A stretch of DNA of 64,000 bases, taken from NCBI GenBank assembly GCA_965197575.1, contig OZ240214.1, forward strand, positions 868,001-932,000, in the 5' to 3' direction. Below the pieces are notes generated by a model, which saw only the letters and a program-made list of their open reading frames with translations, was not told where the DNA came from and ran no database searches. Both the position numbers and the translations under genes were made by a program. This document shows, one piece after another, positions 43,141-50,555 of the stretch (positions are counted from its first letter, which is position 1; each line of letters starts with the position of its first letter). Source of the DNA: VXOI01 sp965197575. GTDB taxonomy: Bacteria; Chloroflexota; Dehalococcoidia; Lucifugimonadales; UBA3495.

Positions 43141-44409
43141 CTACAAATCGGCCCAGCTTTCCCCGGCCATGAACTGGCTCCAGCGGCGGTAAAACTGGCG
43201 GTGGTTGCTGTCGCTGTACCGGTAGTCGCTGGTCAAAGCGTCATAGTCCTGATTGAAGGACTCATGGCCCAGCCCCATTTGATAATTCAGCAACTGGCGG
43301 CGGGTGACCACCCCCCGGGAACTGCGGGTGCATTCCTGCCAGTTGTCCATGTCGTCCTGCTCGAAGGTGCCCGATGGGCCGAATCCTCTGATGGCGCTGA
43401 GGCGGATGGCTTCCTTCACCTCGGGTGGGGCGGCCCGGTCCACGTAAGACCACGACCATATTTCGATGCTGTCGGGACCCTTGGGATGCCAGACCCGGAA
43501 GGAGCGGGAACTACCCCGGAGTATGGAGAAGTTTGGAAAAACCGTGCCCACTACCGGATTCAATTGGTTGAACCGCGGGCCCAACCGTGCTTCCACTTCA
43601 GGGCGGATTCGCTCTTCATAGTCCTGGAGGGCCGGCATTGGCGGGTCTGCCGAATCGGTGGCGGGAATCGCGATCAACCCGTGACCGTTGCCGGGTGATA
43701 CCGCGGCGCCTCCGCCGGACGGCCGGGCGGTGGCGCCGACGCTGAAACCGGTGCGGATACTCGAAAGGTGTGTCCACGAAACATGGTAGGCGTCGCCGCC
43801 GAAGTTTTCAGCGGGCATTTTCCAATTGCAGGGCACAACCCATTTGTGTATGCCGCCGATGACCTCAATTCCGCCCTCCCTGCGGTCGAAGAAGGTATCC
43901 AGGTACCAGGTCATCGCGCCCAAATAGTCCAGCAGCGGGGGCGCGCCGGGGTCGAAAGTGGCGAACACCAGTCCCTTGTAGCTGTCCAACTGGGCCACGG
44001 GAATCAGGGACCATCGCTTTGTATCGAGCTCGTTGTAATAGGCGTCTTGCAGATTGGGGACCGCTTGTAATCCGCCATCGGCGCCGTAGCCCCAACCATG
44101 ATAGGCGCAGATGAAGGCGGCGGCATTTCCGTCCTCGGCCCGGCAGAGCCGGTTTCCCCGGTGGCGGCAAATGTTCAGAAAAGCGTTTACCTTGCCCGTC
44201 CTGTCTCTTGCCATCAGCACCGGGTCCTCGCCCATGTAGGTGGTAAAGAAGTCGCCGGGTTCCGGGATCTGGCTCTCGTGGCAGAGGAACAGCCAGCACC
44301 GGGCGAATATTCGCTCCAACTCTTCTTGGTAGATGTCGGGTTCGAAGAAGATTCGAGGGCTGATCAGGCCTTGCTGAGTATCGACCAAGCCGGCAATGTT
44401 GGCGTTCAT
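43141..44409 (-). CDS. Rieske ring-hydroxylating dioxygenase alpha subunit (copy A)
   Basis: A 422-residue alpha subunit of the same length as the copy at 41806-43074. Rieske ligands lie in CRHRGNRLC and CAYHGW, and the iron site in NFGGDAYHVSWTH. It is the first gene of the minus-strand dioxygenase operon, upstream of copy B and the beta subunit. ATG 44409 begins the conserved region, though the frame is open to 44442. Divergence in the substrate-pocket half suggests a tandem duplication with different specificity. Confidence 0.93.
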   Translation of the reverse strand: MNANIAGLVDTQQGLISPRIFFEPDIYQEELERIFARCWLFLCHESQIPEPGDFFTTYMGEDPVLMARDRTGKVNAFLNICRHRGNRLCRAEDGNAAAFICAYHGWGYGADGGLQAVPNLQDAYYNELDTKRWSLIPVAQLDSYKGLVFATFDPGAPPLLDYLGAMTWYLDTFFDRREGGIEVIGGIHKWVVPCNWKMPAENFGGDAYHVSWTHLSSIRTGFSVGATARPSGGGAAVSPGNGHGLIAIPATDSADPPMPALQDYEERIRPEVEARLGPRFNQLNPVVGTVFPNFSILRGSSRSFRVWHPKGPDSIEIWSWSYVDRAAPPEVKEAIRLSAIRGFGPSGTFEQDDMDNWQECTRSSRGVVTRRQLLNYQMGLGHESFNQDYDALTSDYRYSDSNHRQFYRRWSQFMAGESWADL

Positions 44410-44521
44410 GCTACCCCCGGTAGAAACAAAGATAAAAACCACAACTTGACTGGCTCCAATCTACCCGTTAAGACCTGTCCAACGCAACATCGACGGGCCC
44501 TGAGAGGAGGTTAAAGATAAC

Positions 44522-44550
44522 CTGACAGATCGATTAGACTGGCATATACT
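44522..44550 (+). promoter_or_regulatory. Sigma-70-type promoter of the HAD-like/mutL transcript
   Basis: CTGACA at 44522-44527 and TATACT at 44545-44550 are 17 bp apart, pointing toward the gene at 44637. The gap 44410-44636 otherwise shows nothing I recognise. Confidence 0.55.
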
Positions 44551-44636
44551 ATCGCCTAGCGGTTATTATGAATCGTGTGGGACACATTGCTACCGCCGGG
44601 TGATCGAACACCGGCGCCAAAGGGCCGAAGCTACCG

Positions 44637-45074
44637 ATGAAGATCTTCTTTGACGTCGATTACACTATCCTCGGGCTGGATAACAGTCTGAGGCCGCAGA
44701 CCATAGAAACGTTCCAAGCGCTGTTGGACGAAGACCACCAGATTTATATCTGGTCCGGGATGGGTGAAAGGTGGGAGGTTGTCAACAAACACCAACTGAA
44801 TCCCTACGTGAGCGGCGTGTACGAGAAACCCACGCACCACTTCCACGAGAGGCTGGAGGAGTTGGGTGTGCCCTTCGAACCCGACTTCGTGATCGACGAC
44901 TACCCCGAGGTCGTCGCGGCTTTCGGCGGCGTTTGGGTGCCGCCCTACTTCTTCAAGCGCACCGCCGACAAGGAAATGGAGCGGGTCTACCGCATCGTCC
45001 AGGACTTTGTCGCCACCGGGGCCTCGGAGGACAAACAATACCGCGCCAAGGGGACCATCGTCCCCCTCTTCTAA
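44637..45074 (+). CDS. HAD-like hydrolase-fold protein
   Basis: A 145-residue protein starting MKIFFDVDYTILGLD, a HAD motif I (DxDxT) variant with DVDYT, then IYIWSGMG (motif II region) and FVIDDYPE (late acidic motif). It is shorter than most HAD phosphatases and lacks a clear cap. It precedes mutL by 21 bp and is likely co-transcribed. The substrate is unknown. Confidence 0.75.
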   Translation: MKIFFDVDYTILGLDNSLRPQTIETFQALLDEDHQIYIWSGMGERWEVVNKHQLNPYVSGVYEKPTHHFHERLEELGVPFEPDFVIDDYPEVVAAFGGVWVPPYFFKRTADKEMERVYRIVQDFVATGASEDKQYRAKGTIVPLF

Positions 45075-45095
45075 CCGCCTTGGCGGGACGCAGCC

Positions 45096-46820
45096 ATGCC
45101 CATTAGGGTGCTCGACCCCGGTCTTGCCGCGCAGATTGCCGCCGGTGAAGTCGTCGAGCGGCCCGTCTCCGTGGTCAAGGAGCTGGTCGAGAATTCCATT
45201 GACGCCGACGCCAGCCGCATCACCGTGGAGATCAAGGGCGGCGGGGTCGAACGGGTGCGGGTCAGCGACGACGGCGCGGGAATTCCCGCCGGGGAAGCGC
45301 CGGTGGCCTTCCAGCGTCACGCCACCAGCAAGCTCACCTCCCACGAGCAGCTCGACTCCATCGGCACGCTGGGTTTCCGGGGCGAGGCCCTGCCCAGCAT
45401 CGCCGCCGTCTCCCTGACCACCATCCAGACTCGCCCCCACGCCGAGACCGCCGGTTTCCGCATGGCGCTCCGTTGGGGCGAGGTGACGGAGGCGGGCCCG
45501 CACGGCTGCCCCGCCGGTACGACGGTGGAGGTGGCCGACCTGTTCGGCAACCTGCCCGCGCGCCGCAAGTTTCTCCGCTCCGCCAACGGCGAGGCGCACC
45601 GCATCCACGAACTGGTCAGCCGTTACGCGCTGGCGTTCCCGGAGATACGCTTCCAACTGGTCAACGAGGGCCGGACTTCCTTCACCACGTCGGGCCAAGG
45701 CCAGCACCTGGAGGCGCTGGCGGTGGTCTACGGGGCGGAAGCCGCCGCCCACATGCTGGAAGTGAGCGCCGAGGACCCGGAGACGGGCTACGTGGTGGAG
45801 GGTTTCGCCAGCAACCCAGGGATCAGCCGGGCCAACCGTTCCTACCTCACGCTATTCGTCAACCGCCGCTGGATTCAGAACCGCTCGCTGGCCTTCGCCG
45901 TGGAAGAGTCCTATTCGGGGCTGTTGCAGGTGAAGCGGTACCCGCTGGCCGCCATCAACATCGCCGTGCCCTATGGGGAGGTCGACGTCAATTCCCACCC
46001 GGCCAAACGGGAAGTGCGGTTCCGCAACGAGGGCCGGGTCTTCTCGACGGTGCAGCGGGCGGTGCGGGCAGCGCTGGCGGCCGACTCCCCGGTGCCCTCG
46101 TTCGCCCCGCCGGACGCTCCGTTGCGCCAGCCGGGCGGGCTGTCGTTCGTGGGCCGGGGCGCTTCCGGCGGAGGGCGCTCCGACCGCCACGAGCCGCGGC
46201 CACCGGCCGAGCCGTTCGTCCCGGCGGAGGCGGCGATGATCGCCCGTCCCGCCACCCCGCTGCGGGTCGTGGGGCAGCTCAAGCTCACCTACATCGTGGC
46301 CGAGGGGCCGGGGGGGATGTACCTGGTCGACCAGCACGCCGCCCACGAAAGGGTGCTCTTCGACCGGCTGGCCCAACAGATGCAGGACCGGGGCAGCTTG
46401 TCCCAACCCCTGCTGGCCCCGGTGAGCGTGGAGCTTACGCCGTCACAGACCGAGACGCTGGAAGCGAACCTGACGTCGGTGCTGGCCTACGGTTTCGACG
46501 TGGAGTCCTTCGGGGACCGGGGATACCTGCTGCGGGCCGTGCCGTCGGTGTTGAAGCCCGAAGACCCGGCGCGGGCCTTGGCGGACATACTGGACATGAC
46601 CGCGCTGGAAGGACTGGTGCGGCGCAAGGAGGACGTGACCGCAGCGTCCATCGCCTGCCACGGCGCGGTGCGGGCCGGGAAGCAGTTGACCGAGGCGGAA
46701 ATGCGGGCCCTGCTGGAACAACTGGAAGCGACCCCCAATCCCCACACCTGCCCCCACGGGCGGCCCACCATGGTCCACTTCAGTTCGTACCTGATGGAGC
46801 GGGAGTTCGGGCGGCGCTAG
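45096..46820 (+). CDS. mutL: DNA mismatch repair protein MutL
   Basis: A 574-residue GHKL ATPase: IAAGEVVERPVSVVKELVENS, DDGAGI and TLGFRGEALPSI at the N-terminus. The C-terminal domain has DQHAAHERVLFD, CHGAVRAGK and CPHGRP, the nicking-endonuclease motifs of MutL from bacteria without MutH. The first motif ends in Asp where E is usual. It should work with MutS, whose gene lies 4.3 kb away across a dioxygenase cluster. Confidence 0.97.
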   Translation: MPIRVLDPGLAAQIAAGEVVERPVSVVKELVENSIDADASRITVEIKGGGVERVRVSDDGAGIPAGEAPVAFQRHATSKLTSHEQLDSIGTLGFRGEALPSIAAVSLTTIQTRPHAETAGFRMALRWGEVTEAGPHGCPAGTTVEVADLFGNLPARRKFLRSANGEAHRIHELVSRYALAFPEIRFQLVNEGRTSFTTSGQGQHLEALAVVYGAEAAAHMLEVSAEDPETGYVVEGFASNPGISRANRSYLTLFVNRRWIQNRSLAFAVEESYSGLLQVKRYPLAAINIAVPYGEVDVNSHPAKREVRFRNEGRVFSTVQRAVRAALAADSPVPSFAPPDAPLRQPGGLSFVGRGASGGGRSDRHEPRPPAEPFVPAEAAMIARPATPLRVVGQLKLTYIVAEGPGGMYLVDQHAAHERVLFDRLAQQMQDRGSLSQPLLAPVSVELTPSQTETLEANLTSVLAYGFDVESFGDRGYLLRAVPSVLKPEDPARALADILDMTALEGLVRRKEDVTAASIACHGAVRAGKQLTEAEMRALLEQLEATPNPHTCPHGRPTMVHFSSYLMEREFGRR

Positions 46821-47674
46821 ACGAATTGCCAGTAGCGGCGGCCCTCTTCGCGGATTACTTTGCCGAAGCCGGTGTGGTGGCAGATAGCCAGCACCGCGTC
46901 CTCCGACTCCGCCCGTTCGATCATGCGGCGGCGGGTGCTGACGGCCAGGTCGCCGTCCATGTCGAAGCTGAACTTCCAGTCGGTCTCGGTGATCTGCGTT
47001 GGGCCGTGGAATACGTCGCCCAGCAGGAAAGCCCGCTGCCCGCCGGATACGATAGCCAGGCTCATGGAGCCGGGGGTGTGTCCGGGGGTGTGGATGGCGG
47101 TGATCTCGCTGGTCAACTCGCGCTCCCCATCCAGGAGGTCCAGCACGCCCAAGTCCAGCAGCGGCCCCAGGGTCTGGTCCCAGTTGGGCGGGAACAGTTC
47201 CTGCACTTCCGGCCGCTGGAACGCTTCCCAGTCGGCTTGGTGGGCCACGTAGCGCGCATTGGGGAAGGTGGGCCTTGCGCCGCCGTCGTGGGTCAGGTTC
47301 CAGCCCACGTGATCGAAGTGCAGGTGGCTCAGGAAGACCGTGTCGATGTCGCCCGGCTCCATACCCGCGTCCCGTAGCTCCACCAGCAGCCTGCCGTCCA
47401 CGCCCCCGGTGAACGCCTCGACGGCAAGGGGACTGCTCGCCGCCCCGCCAACCCCGGTATCGACCAGGATGGTCTGGCCTTGGGAGCGGATGAGGTAGCA
47501 CTCGAAATGGGCTAGCAAACTGTCACCGCTGAAGCCGGACGGATAGCGCTCCTGATAGTAGGGCCAGGATTCGGCGGGGACTTCGGGGAAAGTGTCGCTC
47601 AAGGGCAGTGCGGTCTCGCCGTCGTTCAGGGAAATAATCTCGACATTGCCCACGGTCAAACGAGCTTCAGGCAT
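46817..47674 (-). CDS. Metallo-beta-lactamase-fold hydrolase
   Basis: A 285-residue MBL-fold protein with SHLHFDHVGWN near residue 112, HTPGHTPGSMSL and LLGDVFHGP giving zinc ligands. It resembles the protein at 27323-28159 and quorum-lactonase-like hydrolases, but the substrate is unknown. It is the last gene of the minus-strand run from 58005 and overlaps the mutL stop by 4 bp. Confidence 0.88.
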   Translation of the reverse strand: MPEARLTVGNVEIISLNDGETALPLSDTFPEVPAESWPYYQERYPSGFSGDSLLAHFECYLIRSQGQTILVDTGVGGAASSPLAVEAFTGGVDGRLLVELRDAGMEPGDIDTVFLSHLHFDHVGWNLTHDGGARPTFPNARYVAHQADWEAFQRPEVQELFPPNWDQTLGPLLDLGVLDLLDGERELTSEITAIHTPGHTPGSMSLAIVSGGQRAFLLGDVFHGPTQITETDWKFSFDMDGDLAVSTRRRMIERAESEDAVLAICHHTGFGKVIREEGRRYWQFV

Positions 47675-47749
47675 GGTCCCACGTCTCCGTTGTAGGCGGA
47701 TAGATCAGCCGGATAGGTCATGCGCCGGTGGGAAGTGGGGCGAAGATGG

Positions 47750-48031
47750 TCAGGAACTGCCGGTGCGGCGCGGGTCCAAACGGGGGTCGTTCGCCGGGTG
47801 GAAGATCGAGTCCTCGCCGGGGAGGTCGTCGGCGTCCGCTGTCCCGCCGCGGATGCGGGCCAGCCCGCCCAAGGGGCCGGCGGCCAAGGTCAGGGCGGCC
47901 GCGCCGAAGCCCAGCTTGGCCAGGAAGCTGCGCCGGGACTCGCCGGACGGCTTCTTCGCGGGCTCGATCTCGGCTTGCCCTATGTCGACCGGCTCGATGT
48001 TCGTGTCCTGGGAAGTTTGCTCTGACGCCAC
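47750..48031 (-). CDS. Small Tat-signal protein
   Basis: A 93-residue protein with a twin-arginine motif SRRSFLAKLGFG (Arg33, Arg34) followed by a hydrophobic stretch AAALTLAAGPLGGLA. The part after it is only about 35 residues (DSIFHPANDPRLDPRR). The start is GTG 48031 with AGGAG upstream. It may be an exported small protein or a membrane-anchored cofactor-binding partner; no family is recognised. Confidence 0.65.
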   Translation of the reverse strand: MASEQTSQDTNIEPVDIGQAEIEPAKKPSGESRRSFLAKLGFGAAALTLAAGPLGGLARIRGGTADADDLPGEDSIFHPANDPRLDPRRTGSS

Positions 48032-48087
48032 GCTCTGCTCCTGTGGCCCGGCCCGAATCAAGTTCGTGACCTCAGCCGGGTGTGATT

Positions 48088-49446
48088 TTACCCCACGCCG
48101 GGGGTGAAGGCAAAGTCTTCCAGCAACAGCCGCGCTACCCGGCGCCCCATGCGGATGGAGTAGTTGGTGCCCCGGTCCTCGGGGAAAATCTGGGTGGTGT
48201 TGGCCAGGTAGAGGCGGCCCACCGGGGTGCGGTGGTCGGGGATGTCGCGGCTGTAGTTCCGGCCGATGATGGGCTGGGCGCCGTCGACCCGGTGGTGATG
48301 GTATTCCAGCACCCAGGAAGGGTCGAAGTCCGGGTTGATGCGTTGCAGGTAGGGCACGAACATCTCCAGCATCGCCTCGGGACTCATGCGGTAGAGGTCG
48401 CTCTCCCGGTCGGGGTAATTGCTGATGTAGAGGATGTGCTTGCCGCCGTAGAGCGAGCGGTCGATCATGTTCGTGTGTTCGATGAGCGCCACGAAAGGCA
48501 TGTCCTGGTCGGCGATGTTCATCCAGTACTTGTTGGTGAAGGGCCGGTCCATGACCAGAATCAACACCACCGCCGACAAGTAGCGCACGCCGGTCAGCTT
48601 GGCCTGGTAGTCCTCCGGCATCGGCGGGGCCAAGCGGGTGAAGACGTAGGACGGGGCCGTGGCGATCACGGCGTCGTAGTCCCGCCGCTCCGGTGCGCCG
48701 TCGCCGGTCTGGACCTCCAAGCCCCGGGCCGCTCCGTCCTCCACCAGCACCTGCGACACCCTGGCCGACAGGTGAACCTCGCCGCCCTGCTGCCGCACCC
48801 GGTCGGCCAGCACGTCGATCACCTCCCCGAAGCTGCCCATCGGGTAGCCCAGCCGCTCCTTCTGGAACCCCTTGCCACGCGAGGCCACCCGCAGCCGGAT
48901 CTTGCCCCACAGCCAGGTCATGCTCACCTTGTCGTAGTGGTCGCCGAACTTGCCGCGCAACAACGGCTCCCACAGGACGCGGTAGGCCGCGCGGCCCATG
49001 TGCCGTTCCAGCCAGTCTTTGGCCGTGACGTCCTCGAATTGGCTCCAGTCCGCCGTCCGTTGCAACCGGACCGTCCACAGCCCGACCCGGAGCCGTTGGA
49101 GCAACGACAGCGGTTTGAAGCGCAGCAGGTCCATCGGCGTTCCGAAGTCCCAGACCTTCCCTTGGTGGTAAAGCCCGACCTTGGACTCCAGCCATTCCAG
49201 CTTATGGCCGAGGCCCAGTTCGTGAATAAGCTCGGTGATGGCGGTGTCGCTGACGAACAGGTGGTGGTAGCCGCGCTCCAGTTGGCCCCCGTAGACCGGG
49301 AAGGTCGAGGCTTGCCCGCCCAGGAACGGCGCGGCCTCGAACACCTCGGCGTAACACCCCTGCTTGGTCAGCTCGTAGGCCGCGGCCAGTCCGGCCACAC
49401 CGCCGCCGATGATTCCCACCCTAAGCCTCGCGCCTTCCGCAGTCAC
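48088..49446 (-). CDS. FAD-dependent oxidoreductase (amine-oxidase/protoporphyrinogen-oxidase-like)
   Basis: A 452-residue flavoprotein with the dinucleotide-binding start VGIIGGGVAGLAAAYELTKQG, then GGQASTFPVYGGQLERGYHHLF and a C-terminal FAD contact LYLANTTQIFPEDRGTN. It belongs to the NAD(P)/FAD amine-oxidase-like group. GTG 49446 overlaps the upstream stop (GTGA). Position in a glycosylation operon suggests a role in lipid or sugar modification; this is inference. Confidence 0.85.
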   Translation of the reverse strand: MTAEGARLRVGIIGGGVAGLAAAYELTKQGCYAEVFEAAPFLGGQASTFPVYGGQLERGYHHLFVSDTAITELIHELGLGHKLEWLESKVGLYHQGKVWDFGTPMDLLRFKPLSLLQRLRVGLWTVRLQRTADWSQFEDVTAKDWLERHMGRAAYRVLWEPLLRGKFGDHYDKVSMTWLWGKIRLRVASRGKGFQKERLGYPMGSFGEVIDVLADRVRQQGGEVHLSARVSQVLVEDGAARGLEVQTGDGAPERRDYDAVIATAPSYVFTRLAPPMPEDYQAKLTGVRYLSAVVLILVMDRPFTNKYWMNIADQDMPFVALIEHTNMIDRSLYGGKHILYISNYPDRESDLYRMSPEAMLEMFVPYLQRINPDFDPSWVLEYHHHRVDGAQPIIGRNYSRDIPDHRTPVGRLYLANTTQIFPEDRGTNYSIRMGRRVARLLLEDFAFTPGVG

Positions 49447-50555
49447 GAGTCCGTTCCTCCGGGCGGCGGGTTGGCGGCGTAACCGGGGGCCGCATCGCCG
49501 CCTGCGGACTCCAACGCCGGCTCTTCGGGGGCGCCCATCAGTTGCTTGAGGCCCAGGTTTTGCTTCCACAGGATGAGCAGCCCCACCAGGTTCACCGGCA
49601 GCCAAAGGGCCACCAGATGCACGAACGCGGAGTAGGCCCCGGCAACGGTCGCGCCAACCCCCAGCGCCACCAGCGTTTGCTGGGCCACTACCTCGAAAGG
49701 CCCGATGCCGCCGACGGCGCTGGGCACTCCGGTGGCGAGGTTGGAGGTCGCCGTCAGCAACGCCACGGCCAGGATCATGGCCCCCGGCGAACCGAAGTAG
49801 CTGTCGAGGTCGAAGGAATAGGCGACCAGCCAGTAGACCGCCCATTCGCAGGCCCACACCGGCAGCGAAAGCAGGACAAGCTCCAGGTGCTTGCGGGGCG
49901 AGCTGAGGATGCCCAGCGCCGACACGAACGTCCGGTAGAAGCGTTGCACCGGCCCGCGCAGGCGGGTGGGCAGGACGTTCAACCAGCCCTCGACGGCCGA
50001 GGCGAAGCGGGGACTCACCGCCAGCAGCGTGAACAGCAACAACGCCCCGCCAAAGGCGGCGACCGTTACCGCCGCCAACGCTACGATCGCGCCCCGGGAG
50101 ATTTCAGCCGCGCCGTCGAACTCCCCCAAGAGCAGCAACCAGGGCGCGGTCGCCGCGATGACCGCCAGCAGGGTAACGCCGTCGAATACCCGCTCGACCG
50201 CCACCGTGCCCAAGGCGGAACTGGCGCTGAAGCTCTCTTGACGGGCCAGGTAATAGGCCCGCACCAGCTCGCCGAGGCGCATCGGGAGCAGGTTGTTGGC
50301 CATGTAGCCGACGACGACCACGGGGTAGAGCCGCCGCACCGGGAACGGGCGCAGGGGCAGCAACAGGAAGCGCCAGCGGACGGCCCGGAACAGCACCGCC
50401 GCGAAGTAGACCGCTACCGCCGGGGCGAGATAGGCGTAGTTGGCCCCGGTCAGCGCGTCCCCCAATTCACCGGGGTCGATCTGGTACAGCAGGATAACCA
50501 GCAGACCGGCGCTGACCGCGATGCCCAACCAAAGCTGCCACTTTTGGGAAAACAA
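49443..50555 (-). CDS. Flippase-like membrane protein (UPF0104/AglD-type)
   Basis: A 370-residue polytopic protein of the lysylphosphatidylglycerol-synthase TM / UPF0104 family: VGYMANNLLPMRLGELVRAYYLA near residue 90 and EWAVYWLVAYSF later, with about eight hydrophobic segments, and PSAVGGIGPFEVVAQQTLV near the end. Related proteins move or modify lipid-linked sugars. It starts at the base next to the upstream stop and shares a GTGA overlap with the gene after. Confidence 0.87.
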   Translation of the reverse strand: MFSQKWQLWLGIAVSAGLLVILLYQIDPGELGDALTGANYAYLAPAVAVYFAAVLFRAVRWRFLLLPLRPFPVRRLYPVVVVGYMANNLLPMRLGELVRAYYLARQESFSASSALGTVAVERVFDGVTLLAVIAATAPWLLLLGEFDGAAEISRGAIVALAAVTVAAFGGALLLFTLLAVSPRFASAVEGWLNVLPTRLRGPVQRFYRTFVSALGILSSPRKHLELVLLSLPVWACEWAVYWLVAYSFDLDSYFGSPGAMILAVALLTATSNLATGVPSAVGGIGPFEVVAQQTLVALGVGATVAGAYSAFVHLVALWLPVNLVGLLILWKQNLGLKQLMGAPEEPALESAGGDAAPGYAANPPPGGTDS

